64,000 nt of DNA from Candidatus Peregrinibacteria bacterium (GTDB lineage: Bacteria; Patescibacteriota; Gracilibacteria; UBA1369; LOWO2-01-FULL-3), in NCBI GenBank assembly GCA_018654255.1, contig JABILX010000001.1, forward strand, positions 145,695-209,694. The letters run 5' to 3'. Each line of letters starts with the position of its first letter. Positions within the stretch are counted from its first letter, which is position 1. The notes below the pieces were generated by a model, which saw only the letters and a list, made by a program, of their open reading frames with translations, was not told the origin of the DNA and made no database searches. This document shows positions 25,285 through 35,600 of the stretch, piece by piece. Made by a program: the position numbers and the translations under genes.

Positions 25285-28200
25285 ATGCCAGACAAATCTA
25301 ACAACAAAAAGATAGCCGAAATGCAGCAGCTAGAAGAAAGAAGATCTCTAGAGACTTTTCATGAAGCTAGGGAAAGGAAAAAAGAAGAACAAAGAGTAGA
25401 GGCATTTGGAGGACAGAGATACATTCTGGAATGGTTTGAAAATAACAAATCACGCCAAGAATCAAGAATAGGAAAAATCTTTTCAAAATACAAAGCAGGG
25501 ACCCTCCGCAAAGAGGCCCTCATAGCAATATACGAACAATTCAAAGAAGGAAACAGATGGGACAAAGACGATTACAAAAAAGTAATCAGACACATATCCG
25601 AAGGATCTTTAGCAAGTTTCGGAGAGAAAGTCCCTCTAATTCTAGAATTGATGGACGACAAAGATGATGAAATCCGTGAAAGAGCACTCGCCTTCATTAG
25701 ACAAAAAAACCTGCAAGGCGAAAAAACATTCCTAGAAAAAATAAAAGAAATCAAGCTACAAAACTTAAGCCCAAAAAACTTAACGGACCAAACGCAAGCA
25801 ATGCTTGCACTACTGAATCAAGGTCCAGAAACAGGCGTGAGACAAGAAACAAAAGAAGTTGTGAAAACAACTGATCTTGGACTTCTTCCACCTCCACCAG
25901 AACAAGAAAAATACGCAGAAAAAGTCAGAGCATTGACAGGCTACCTCGAAGAATCAACCAAACGTCTGAACGAACTAGAATCTCTAGTCGAAAAATCAGG
26001 CCAATTGGCAGCTTCAAAAGACGTACTTCAAAAAAAGCTAGAAAGTGATCCTGGATACGTAGAAAAAGTAATAGAACAACTAGTAGGAGACTACGACCTA
26101 TTAAAAAGAACAGCAGAAGTAATAGCAAAAACTGACAAAAACGAGGGGCTCAAAAAAGCACTTCAATCATTCAACGCACAAAGACGCGGCCACCAATACG
26201 AAGAAGGCCCAGTCACACTAAAGGAAGACGAAACCCTCCATACAAGATTCTTGAAAGCAAAAGAAGGAGCTCAAGCAAAAGAAGAACTTCTCAAAGCAGC
26301 TAAAAAAGAAATTCCAAATGGCCTGCTCAAAGCAGCATTAGAAATCGAAGTCAAAAGAGCTGTAGACGAAGAAGTCTTTGATGCGGCTGACAATGACAGG
26401 GATTTTGAGGAAGGAGCGGTTACAAAAAATGTACAAACAGTTCAAAACAAATACGAATTAGAAGCTGAAGTACTAGAACCAGAAATGGTCGAAAAAGTAA
26501 AAGCAGCTTCACTACAAGCAGTGGAATACGAACGCAAAAACAAAGCAACAAGAAAAGAATATCTCGACCAAGGAATCAAGATTAATCAATGGCAGGCTGT
26601 TTGTATAGACATAGCGAATCACATCGACAATATTCAACAAAAAGCCGGGATTAAACTAGTTGAAACCCAAGACGGACTCAGCGTTTATCCACGCCAAATC
26701 ACAGTTACATACAAAGACGCACAAAGAAAAAGCTTGGCTCAAAGAGCAGAACAAGATGAGCTAGATCCAGCAACAGACCAGACCGCAGAATTTGTGAAAA
26801 ACGAGGCAGGTCAGGTGAAATATGTAAGAAGAAAAGCAAAAATCGCAAATATACAATACATCCAACAAGAGATTGGAGAAGACGAGCCAGAAGCAAAGGC
26901 AGACTACGAAGCAACTCAATCTTGGAGGAAAGACAAGCAATACAAAGGGGTATTGAAAATCACAGTAGAAAGAGAAGATGAAGATGGGAAAAAACGTACT
27001 GACGTAATGTCACAAAGAGATTTCTTGGCATGGGTAGCAACTGAGGATGTTATCGAAGAAATCACTGACCCAAAGCAAGTTGAAAAAATGTATGAAGATC
27101 AAACAGGAATGTCTATGAAAGTAGAAGCAGGAGCGGTATTCATGGCAGAATCAACATCTGGTGAACCACGTACATACGACTTGGTGGAAATAAAATCAGT
27201 AGATAACGGAGTAGTGACTTTTAACATCAACGATCAAGCCCCCCCGATAACATATAGGTCAATAAAAGAAGTGCCAGAATGTTCTTCAATAAAAATAAAT
27301 CAAACAGCTAAACATCTGCCACTCGGGGCTTTCTACAGCATGCTAACTCGTAGAGACATGATCCCTGCTGGAGACGATGTGGATCCATCAAATCTATCAG
27401 AACAAGACCAACCATTCTGGTACAGCAAAGGTCCAAAAACAGACGGAGAAATGAGATGGCTGAAAATGGACGGAACAATGGCAGACTTAGTAGAAACTCA
27501 CGGAGACAAGCTTTTTGCAGGCGGTGTTGGAGCTTTGACAGCAGGTCAGCTCGATGCATTCAAGAAAACACCAATCTTCCAAGAGCGATTCCTCGACCCA
27601 GCAAAACGCCACATTGTAAGGCAAAACATCCCAGGCAAACGCCTGATGCAATATCAAGGCAAAAACCTTCTCCAAAATCCAATGACAGGTGAGCCTGCAA
27701 TTCCAGGAGGACAAATGCCAGGAGATGAAGAACCAGAAAACCCAAACCTATCAGACGAAGAAAAAGAAATACTCAAAAAAACAGACGAGGACCAGCAGAA
27801 AGAAGTCAAAGACACAGGACAAGGTGAACGTCACTATAGGCAAGAAGCCCTTAATTTAAGCGAGACAGGCTCAGTAGGAGAAGCGTACGTATCACAAATT
27901 GGATATTTGGGAGGTCTCTGGAGGAGAAGTACGATTCTAGCTACAGATGATTTCTGGGGTTTGATGAAAGCTTGTTATGAGCACTATGAAAGACGATGGA
28001 ACAGACGTTCAAAAGATAAATTTTCAAAAGTTGGTAAAGGATTGCCTTGGGGCTATGGAACAGAAATGAATCGTATCGGACAACAGGCAGAAAACGAAGA
28101 AGTAAATCAAAATATGGAAGCTATGGAGGACTGGGGTGTCTGGGAAATCCACGAGACACTTAGGAATGCAGGAAACAAAGACCAACTCAAAGCATGTTTT

Positions 28201-29628
28201 CAAATTTTAGCGAAAAAAGGACATTTGAGATGGGACGATATTGAAATGTGGAAAAAGTTAAATGAATACATTCCTCAAAGTTTGATTATTCCACTTCCAC
28301 CAAATGATAACCCGAATTTCCTCGACACAAAGACAGGCCGAACAGGTTTCGATTATTTAGAAGGAGCTGTCGATTATCTTTGGGGAGAAGGACAGTACCA
28401 AGGTTGGATGTCGGAAAATGATGGTACATACAATTCAGAATTCAAAAAATATTGGGAAAAAGGTAAGCGACTAGAAGGAGATGCAAAGAATACAGATAGT
28501 GTGAATGGTGAGTTGAGGATTTTGCTTACAAAACACAAAAACGGCGAATGGGTAGACCCACATGAATATGAAGGATTGATACACTTTATGATCGACGCCG
28601 GAAAAGGAAATATGGAAGCAAAACTATATTATATATTGGAAGGAGTTTGTATACCAAGTCCATCTACAGGAAAAACCTTGATGTCATTAGACCGTATTGG
28701 TTCAATCAATGGTGACTATCTAAACAAGTTGCCATGGATGGATTATCTGGTTCGTCGAGACGTGCCAAGACCAGATGGGACTAGTAATCCATGGACGATC
28801 GCTGATATGAGAAGATGGTGTGCTGGATGGGATGCTAAATCCCCAGTAGGCAAGGAAAACAAACCAAATCAATCGGTAATCGATTTTATATGGACGAATG
28901 TATTAACAGACGAAAGAGCCATTATCCGAAACAACAAAGGACTTAGAAACGCGCAAGACATGGATCACGACGATGCCCATTTTATCATCCCGCTTGCGGA
29001 CGAAGAATTAGCAACAAATATCTGTCAAAATGCCGGTGGACAAAGAAAATATTTCACAACAGAGGGATACGCAAATGCCTATCCAGGATATAATCAATAC
29101 ATAAAAACTCTTACATCTCTTGGTCAAAAAGCCAAAGTCCTAAATTGCGTAAGAGCATTTGCAAGATTCAACTCAATTATGGACAGACGCTATGCAAAAG
29201 AATCAGACGCATTAGCTCGTTTGGGCCCAAGTTTCTGGAATAGACCATCTGTAGTAGACGATCGTTATACAGGCTTCCACAAAGCCCAGCTTGAAAAACT
29301 ACTATTCGAAATAGCAGAATCATACAGAGGCGAGCCAGGTGGAGATAGATTGGTGCAGTTAACGGAAACAATGCACGTTCACACGGAAGCTGGTGAAAAA
29401 GACAAACAAAAAGAGGTAGAAAACGCAATTCTCAACTATGGAAAACAATTAGAAAAAGTTGTGAAATCAGATGGAGGAGACAAGATGATGTCTACTATTA
29501 GTGGATTTAATCTGACAGGAATGTCAGAGTATGTGTCTGAAGAAGAGAAAACAATGAGGAGCAATCTATACGCAGAAGAAGACGATCTTAGCAAAACCTT
29601 CACGGATTTTGGTAACGAATCTAACTAA
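25285..29628 (+). CDS. Very large cytoplasmic ORFan, last gene of the VirB6-like operon
   Basis: A 1447-residue protein without signal peptide or membrane segment. Residues 1-150 are helical and may contain short HEAT-like repeats (LILELMDDKDDEIRERALAF). The region to about 470 is long charged coiled coil. About 590-680 looks beta-rich (YKGVLKITVEREDEDGKK). The region from about 850 to the end is Trp/Tyr/Gly-rich and globular, with conserved-looking stretches (GYLGGLWRRSTILATDDFWG, MDHDDAHFIIPLADEE, ARFNSIMDRRYAKE). No catalytic motif was recognised. It starts 14 bp after the VirB6-like gene and ends 12 bp before the convergent thrS, with no terminator visible. Size and position suggest a cytoplasmic scaffold or effector of the membrane complex. 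Confidence 0.7.
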   Translation: MPDKSNNKKIAEMQQLEERRSLETFHEARERKKEEQRVEAFGGQRYILEWFENNKSRQESRIGKIFSKYKAGTLRKEALIAIYEQFKEGNRWDKDDYKKVIRHISEGSLASFGEKVPLILELMDDKDDEIRERALAFIRQKNLQGEKTFLEKIKEIKLQNLSPKNLTDQTQAMLALLNQGPETGVRQETKEVVKTTDLGLLPPPPEQEKYAEKVRALTGYLEESTKRLNELESLVEKSGQLAASKDVLQKKLESDPGYVEKVIEQLVGDYDLLKRTAEVIAKTDKNEGLKKALQSFNAQRRGHQYEEGPVTLKEDETLHTRFLKAKEGAQAKEELLKAAKKEIPNGLLKAALEIEVKRAVDEEVFDAADNDRDFEEGAVTKNVQTVQNKYELEAEVLEPEMVEKVKAASLQAVEYERKNKATRKEYLDQGIKINQWQAVCIDIANHIDNIQQKAGIKLVETQDGLSVYPRQITVTYKDAQRKSLAQRAEQDELDPATDQTAEFVKNEAGQVKYVRRKAKIANIQYIQQEIGEDEPEAKADYEATQSWRKDKQYKGVLKITVEREDEDGKKRTDVMSQRDFLAWVATEDVIEEITDPKQVEKMYEDQTGMSMKVEAGAVFMAESTSGEPRTYDLVEIKSVDNGVVTFNINDQAPPITYRSIKEVPECSSIKINQTAKHLPLGAFYSMLTRRDMIPAGDDVDPSNLSEQDQPFWYSKGPKTDGEMRWLKMDGTMADLVETHGDKLFAGGVGALTAGQLDAFKKTPIFQERFLDPAKRHIVRQNIPGKRLMQYQGKNLLQNPMTGEPAIPGGQMPGDEEPENPNLSDEEKEILKKTDEDQQKEVKDTGQGERHYRQEALNLSETGSVGEAYVSQIGYLGGLWRRSTILATDDFWGLMKACYEHYERRWNRRSKDKFSKVGKGLPWGYGTEMNRIGQQAENEEVNQNMEAMEDWGVWEIHETLRNAGNKDQLKACFQILAKKGHLRWDDIEMWKKLNEYIPQSLIIPLPPNDNPNFLDTKTGRTGFDYLEGAVDYLWGEGQYQGWMSENDGTYNSEFKKYWEKGKRLEGDAKNTDSVNGELRILLTKHKNGEWVDPHEYEGLIHFMIDAGKGNMEAKLYYILEGVCIPSPSTGKTLMSLDRIGSINGDYLNKLPWMDYLVRRDVPRPDGTSNPWTIADMRRWCAGWDAKSPVGKENKPNQSVIDFIWTNVLTDERAIIRNNKGLRNAQDMDHDDAHFIIPLADEELATNICQNAGGQRKYFTTEGYANAYPGYNQYIKTLTSLGQKAKVLNCVRAFARFNSIMDRRYAKESDALARLGPSFWNRPSVVDDRYTGFHKAQLEKLLFEIAESYRGEPGGDRLVQLTETMHVHTEAGEKDKQKEVENAILNYGKQLEKVVKSDGGDKMMSTISGFNLTGMSEYVSEEEKTMRSNLYAEEDDLSKTFTDFGNESN

Positions 29629-29640
29629 CAAAGGCACGGC

Positions 29641-31395
29641 CTAGGCCGCCGATTCCTTCGCAAGCTTTTTCACGAAAGCCTCCACCTTTTGATCATCCTG
29701 TTTTTTGGTTGCAAAGTCACGAACAGCAATTGTTTTGTCTTTAACTTCCTTCTCACCGACCACTAACATATAAGGAATTTTTTGTAATTCTGCATTTCGG
29801 ATTTTCTTGCCGAGCGATTCGTTGGAGTCATCAATTTCAAATCGCAAACCAGCCTCGTTTAGCTTCTCGCCAACCTCCTTTGCATACTTATTGAACTTCT
29901 CGCTCACAGACAAAATTCTCGCTTGCACAGGCGCCAACCATACAGGGAAAGCCCCTCCATAATTTTCGACAACTATGCCTAGGAATCTCTCTAGCGATCC
30001 ATAACAAGCGCGATGAATCATCACAGGCTGTTTGTCTTTTCCATCCTTATCAACATAAGATATCTCAAATCTTTGAGGCATCGAAAAGTCGAGTTGGATT
30101 GTTCCACATTGCCAAGTTCGTCCCAAACAATCATCCAAATGGAAATCGAATTTCGGTCCATAAAAAGCTCCATCACCCTCATTCAATTCATACTCCAATT
30201 CAACTTCTTCCAAAACTTCTTTCATAACTTTCTCAGAAGTCTCCCAAACTTTATCCGACCCGATAGATTTGTCAGGACGAGTAGAAAGTTCAACTTTATA
30301 AGTAAATCCATAATGCTCATAAACTTCTTGAAACAACGCAATGACACGCTTCAATTCATCCTTCATTTGATCTTCGCGGCAGAAGACATGTGCATCATCC
30401 TGAGTGAAGCTGCGAACACGGAACAAGCCATGCAAAACCCCAGCCATTTCATGCCTATGAACCAACCCAAGCTCTGCCCATCGATAAGGTAAATCACGAT
30501 ACGAATGAACAGTATTCTTATATATAAGTATATGTCCCGGGCAGTTCATTGGTTTCACAGCGAAGTCTCCTTCATCAATTTTTGTGAAGTACATATTCTC
30601 TTTATAATTTTCATAGTGCCCACTTCGATGCCACAAATCTTCATTCAAAATTATCGGAGTCTCAACGAAATCATAGCCATATTTTTTGTGCACTTGGAAC
30701 CAATATTCCATCATCTGATTTTTGAGTCTCATCCCCTTCGGGTGGAAGAATGGGAAGCCAGGTCCTTCTTCATGAAAGCTAAATAAATCCTGATCTTTTC
30801 CAATCCTTCTGTGGTCACGTTTTTTTGCTTCTTCAAACAATCTCAAATGCTCATCCAGCTCTTCACGAGTTGGAAAACAAACTCCATAAATTCGTTGTAA
30901 CATTTTATTTTTTTCATCTCCTTTCCAATAAGCACCAGCTATCGAAGTCAGTTTGAAAACACCCACTTTTCCAGTCGACTCAACGTGGGGGCCTCGACAC
31001 ATATCGACGAACATAGTTTTCTCATCCGCCGGCCTAACATTTTCATAAAAATCAATTTCTTTTTCGCCTTCAACTTTGAGGTCAGAAGCCATCTCAGCTT
31101 TATAAATTTCACCAGCTTTTTTCAGCATCTTAATAGACTCGTCAATTGGCTCTGAGCGTTTAACGAATTTTTGATTCTGCTTGAAAATTTGTTTCATCTT
31201 TTTTTCAATCAATGGTAGATCCTCAGGGATCAACGTTCGTGGCAAATCGAAGTCATAATAAAATCCATTTTCAATTGAAGGTCCTATCGCGAGTTTGGCC
31301 TCCGGAAACATTTCCAAGACAGCCTGTGCAAGCACATGAGAACATGAATGCCTCATTGCTTCTACATCGATTTTTTGGTCTGTTTTTTTTGCCAT
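29641..31395 (-). CDS. thrS: Threonyl-tRNA synthetase lacking the TGS domain
   Basis: Charges tRNA-Thr with threonine. The editing domain comes first, with both zinc-like motifs intact (RHSCSH and DMCRGPH). It is followed by the class II catalytic core (MNCPGH, the motif 2 region HGLFRVRSFTQDDAHVF, and MIHRACYGSLERF) and an anticodon-binding domain (PVWLAPVQARIL, VPYMLVVGEKEV-like). The usual N-terminal TGS domain of about 60 residues is missing: only about 14 residues precede the editing domain. The ORF track extends to a farther ATG, but MAKKTDQK fits better; even the longer form (597) would not add a TGS domain. Stop TAG lies 12 bp from the end of the convergent ORFan; divergent from recF. 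No T-box-like leader fits in the 59-bp gap. Confidence 0.95.
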   Translation of the reverse strand: MAKKTDQKIDVEAMRHSCSHVLAQAVLEMFPEAKLAIGPSIENGFYYDFDLPRTLIPEDLPLIEKKMKQIFKQNQKFVKRSEPIDESIKMLKKAGEIYKAEMASDLKVEGEKEIDFYENVRPADEKTMFVDMCRGPHVESTGKVGVFKLTSIAGAYWKGDEKNKMLQRIYGVCFPTREELDEHLRLFEEAKKRDHRRIGKDQDLFSFHEEGPGFPFFHPKGMRLKNQMMEYWFQVHKKYGYDFVETPIILNEDLWHRSGHYENYKENMYFTKIDEGDFAVKPMNCPGHILIYKNTVHSYRDLPYRWAELGLVHRHEMAGVLHGLFRVRSFTQDDAHVFCREDQMKDELKRVIALFQEVYEHYGFTYKVELSTRPDKSIGSDKVWETSEKVMKEVLEEVELEYELNEGDGAFYGPKFDFHLDDCLGRTWQCGTIQLDFSMPQRFEISYVDKDGKDKQPVMIHRACYGSLERFLGIVVENYGGAFPVWLAPVQARILSVSEKFNKYAKEVGEKLNEAGLRFEIDDSNESLGKKIRNAELQKIPYMLVVGEKEVKDKTIAVRDFATKKQDDQKVEAFVKKLAKESAA

Positions 31396-31403
31396 TGTAT
31401 ACT
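31375..31403 (+). promoter_or_regulatory. Probable recF promoter
   Basis: TTGGTC, 17 bp, TATACT, ending 51 bases before the recF ATG and overlapping the first codons of the divergent thrS. The TATAC element is nearly palindromic and also lies directly before the thrS ATG on the other strand. Confidence 0.45.
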
Positions 31404-31454
31404 TTGTTAGATGTCGCATGTGCATACCCCGCACTGTGCGACCACAAGCCTACT

Positions 31455-32534
31455 ATGAAAATAACCAAACTTCAACTCAATTCGTTCCGTAATTACGCTT
31501 CAAAAGAGCTAGAATTCGACGCATCAAAAACAAACATTTTGATCACCGGCGAAAACGGAAAAGGCAAAACAAACATACTTGAGGCAGTTTATTTGCTCTC
31601 AGTCGGCAAGGCTTTTCGCGGAGCGCATCAAGAAGATTTGATTCAATGGGGAATGGATTATTTCACCGTAAAAGGAGACGTCCAAACGGACGATTCTCAT
31701 CCAGAAGATCTTGCAAAATTTGAAGTCGGATTTTCAACCTATCCACGCAAAACAAAAACCTTCCGTATCAACGATGTCAAAAAAAATCACGCAGAATATT
31801 TAGGTGAATTCGTCACAGTTTTGTTTCACCCAAAAGACTTGAATATGCTCTACCTTGAGCCAAGTCTGCGACGCAAGTACCTCAATCTTTTGCTGAGCCA
31901 AACAGATAAATATTATTTTGAAGCACTGTCCAAATACACAAAAACTCTCAAACAAAGAAACGCACTTCTCGACGAAATCCAGGAAGGAAATCACTCAAGA
32001 AATGACTTGGAAACTTGGGACGAAAAGATCGTAGAGTCAGGCACTGTTTTGATAGAAAAACGAAAAGAACTAATTGAATATTTGAACGGAAAATTACAAC
32101 CTCTATATAGAAAAATCTCAGGCAAAAAAGAGACGTTGGAAATAAAATACAAAACCCCAATCCAAGACACCGGCCTCTACCTTCAAAAACTCAGACTAAA
32201 ACACGACAAAGACATTCGCTACGGAACGACGTCGGTAGGTCCACACAGAGACGACATCAAATTCATCCTAGAAGGAAAACCAATCGAAGAATTCGCATCG
32301 CGTGGCGAATTTCGCACAATCCTCATCGCCCTGAAGATTGCAGAAATAAGCTACATAAAGCTCAAACGCAAATTCTATCCAGTCCTACTCCTAGACGACG
32401 TTTTCTCAGAATTAGACGAAAATAGGCAATTTCACTTGCTCAAAGCTATAGAATCTTGCCAAACAATAATCACTACAACGGAAAAACCTCCAAAACCGCT
32501 TGAAGAAGCGAAAACTCAAGAAGTCAAAATTTAG
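31455..32534 (+). CDS. recF: DNA replication and repair protein RecF
   Basis: An SMC/ABC-type ATPase that binds single/double-strand junctions and helps load RecA through RecOR at gaps. The N-terminus MKITKLQLNSFRNY is the family's usual start, so I trim the ORF track's long upstream extension to this ATG (359 residues, normal length). Walker A is GENGKGKTNILEAVYLLS; an SVGKAFRG segment follows; the Walker B/D-loop region is VLLLDDVFSELDENRQ, with the signature-like SRGEFRTILIALK before it. In many bacteria recF sits in dnaA-dnaN-recF-gyrB; here it stands alone, divergent from thrS and upstream of the giant surface protein gene. Confidence 0.95.
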   Translation: MKITKLQLNSFRNYASKELEFDASKTNILITGENGKGKTNILEAVYLLSVGKAFRGAHQEDLIQWGMDYFTVKGDVQTDDSHPEDLAKFEVGFSTYPRKTKTFRINDVKKNHAEYLGEFVTVLFHPKDLNMLYLEPSLRRKYLNLLLSQTDKYYFEALSKYTKTLKQRNALLDEIQEGNHSRNDLETWDEKIVESGTVLIEKRKELIEYLNGKLQPLYRKISGKKETLEIKYKTPIQDTGLYLQKLRLKHDKDIRYGTTSVGPHRDDIKFILEGKPIEEFASRGEFRTILIALKIAEISYIKLKRKFYPVLLLDDVFSELDENRQFHLLKAIESCQTIITTTEKPPKPLEEAKTQEVKI

Positions 32535-32564
32535 ATTAGGAATCTGTCAAACGTTAATGCCCCT

Positions 32565-32587
32565 CATCAGGTTGTATGAACCTGGTG
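32565..32587 (+). terminator. Hairpin after recF, overlapping the next promoter
   Basis: CATCAGGTT, loop GTATG, AACCTGGTG: a 9-bp stem with one G-U pair. It lacks a T tract, so it is a weak terminator at best. The right arm overlaps the -35 to -10 spacer of the giant gene's promoter, so it could equally be an operator. Confidence 0.4.
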
Positions 32588-32600
32588 CAAGCTCTATAAT
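32572..32600 (+). promoter_or_regulatory. Promoter of the 5040-residue surface protein gene
   Basis: TTGTAT, 17 bp, TATAAT, with a leader of about 60 bases before the ATG containing an alternating TATATATA tract and no Shine-Dalgarno. The -35 lies within the inverted repeat at 32565-32587. Confidence 0.75.
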
Positions 32601-32667
32601 TCCAAATTAAAGAACACATTAATATATATATATACCTCAAACCTGTAAGTTAATAACCTCACTTCAT

Positions 32668-35600
32668 ATGAAAACAATCAAAAAACTACTCGCATCAATC
32701 TCATGTATGGCGATCCTTTTTGGGATGGTGCCAGACCTCGAAATGCCAGTTGCATTTGCGGGGCCACCTACCCAGGTGGTAGCGACAGAAGGAGCTGGTG
32801 GTGGTCAATCAGATTATGCATTAACTATAGCATTTGACATGCCAGTAGATGCCTTAGGGCCTCCTACTGCAACATTTAAAATCGATCAAAGCCCTGAGAC
32901 ATGTCTTGCAAGTGGAGGACCAAGCGTTATTGATGCTACAACTCAGGCGGGATTGCCGGGAGGAGGACTGTTGTATGTAGTGGAATTTCCAGCAGACCCA
33001 GCTTGTTTACTTGTAGACCAAGGATCGCCGGCAGCTGTAACAATCACAATGTATGACGACCAAGGTGGTCCTATGCCATTCGCTACAAGTTTACCTTTAG
33101 GAGCTTTCCAACCCGACATGTTTGATTTTATAGGGGTGTTGCAAGGACTTTATGGAGGAGGCGGTGGAGGGAATGTACAACCTCTATTATTCTCGAAATC
33201 ATTTCCTGGTGGGGTAGGCATTAATCCAGACAGCCCGCCGAGCGACTACAACATAGGTACAAACGGAGATATTCTCCTCGGGGTTGATATCGATGAAGAT
33301 CCAGCTACATGTGCGAATGCTGTTAGCTTCGTCCCAATCAACATGTCCATATTAAGTTTGCCATCATGTATACAGAGTTCACTAGATCCAAACGACAAAT
33401 GGGATATCAATAATATTGTAATGGGCGAAAATAACAGCGACGCAACTTTTGACTTAACACCGTATCCAGCAGGAAGTCCGGTTACAACAGTATCGAACCT
33501 AATACCGGCTCTAGATCTATGGGGATACCAGCAAGACCCGCCAACACCAAGCGATACAGAGTTGTACAAGAATGAAGGATATGAATTAGTACCAGGTTTA
33601 TACATCTGGTACGGAGGTGAGTTTGATTTAGACGCTTTGGAGAGAGGCGGTGGAGATCCAGTAGGAGGCGTGATGACTTGGGTAGGAACGCCAGGAGCTA
33701 GTAATATGACTTTATCAAATGTGGGTGTAGATCAGGAATTTGTAGATCCGGGGATATATGACAGTGAATATGCGGTATGGGGTGATCCAGTTAACGGACA
33801 ACCTCAATACAAGCAGGATGGTCCGGGTGAATACTATGTGTTCTTAATCGTGGAAAAAGAAGAGTACTTGATATCAAATACCCCATATGGAGGAGAAGGA
33901 GTGGAACTAATGTATCTTGATCAAGGACCTGACCCCTCTGATCCAACCGGAGATTATATGTGGGATCCAGGAGGAGCAGAAGGAGAAGGTGAAGGTGAAG
34001 GAGAAACGTTCGGAATAGAACAGGGAATGATAACAGTAAACAATCAGGAGGCAGGCAATCCACCAAACAAAGTTAGATACTTCGTCGAGCCACAAACCTC
34101 ATACTTTGATGCCGAGTCAGGGGCGGACTCAACAACAAACTATAAGTTATTGGATGGAGAACAAGACTGGGGATATGGCGTTGTAAGTGCAGCGCTTGGC
34201 TGTGAGGATGAACTACCGGAGAATGCAGGACAGTTTCATTGTGCAGAAGTTGTGTATGAAAAATCATTAATATTCGGAGGTGGTATATATGGGGCGGTAA
34301 TTAATGCACAAAACATAAAGGATGCATCTACTGGGAATATAGAGACTCTTGGGCAAGGTTCAATTGAACCTGAAATATCATTCTCAGCACCAGGAGGTAT
34401 AGACCTTTTGGCGGCTATTCACAATTATCAAACTGAGACTGATTGTGCAGGATCTACAGGTGATACATTCGAATTATTCTTAGGTTCACAGCTAAACGCA
34501 GAAACAATTGTAGAAGAAAATTTCATTGTCAAATATGATGGTGTCCCTCAAGAAGGGAGGCCTCAAGAGGAGGATCCTCAAGATAGAATATTTCCAAGTA
34601 CTGCAGAACCAAAAGGAGCAGGGTATGTCATATTGACATACGATACGTCGCTAGATATCTGTAGCGACGAGCCACCTCTAGAAATTTCAGTAGTAATCAA
34701 TCCAGGAAACCCAGCGAATCCTGTGGCAGATCAAGGAGCGACTGCGATACCTAACGACACGGAGTTTGTATTCAACAACGGAACTTATTATGAAGAAGAC
34801 GGCGGTTTAGTTGCTTGGGATTTTGGATGGGGTGGGGGCGAAGGAGAGGGTGAGCCATCAACAGCTACATTGACATGGGATGGAACTCCACTAAGCAGTA
34901 CTTTAACTCTTGCGGAAAATGTTCAAGGAGCAAACCCTGATGCATACGGAACATACGCGGAAGAAGGAGTTCACAATGATGAACCATACTTCAAACATTC
35001 AGCAAATGAATTTTACATATTCTCGGACGGAGGGGATCAATGGCATATATCAATAGAGCTAGGTGGTGGTGTAGAGATGAGTGGCCCAGGGACAGGCGCA
35101 GGAAACCCAGAAGGAGACTACAACGCACCAGAACCACAAGGCCCATCATTCAACCTAAGCGGAGCTGAAATCCAAATGATTGACAACCCAGACACCACAA
35201 GAAGTCCACGACGTGTAAGATACTACTTCCAAAACGGAACAGTATATGATGAATCAGGAGCCGATGGGTCTGGACCAGAAGACCCAAACAACTATGCTCT
35301 TCAAAATGGAGAATGGGGACAGTCTGTAGAATCGGTTAATTTCCCAGAAGATTGTACTGTGGATTTTATAAACTACACATGTGTAGACACAGTATATAGC
35401 AACTCACTGCTATACAACGGAGAAATATATAACACAAAGGTAAAGGGAGCTTCAATATCAAACACAGGAGACTCTGCAACGTTAGAGCAAGATTTGTTCC
35501 CAGAAACAAACGCATCAATAAACGCCTTAGGAGTGGAGCCTTTGTTCATAAATCACTCTTATATAGGGAATCCTTGTGAAAGTGGAGAGATAGACGTTTT

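Noticed and set aside
31212-31454. N-terminal extension of RecF in the ORF track
   Set aside because: It is antisense to the thrS coding region, and RecF families start at the MKITKLQLNSFRNY-like position.
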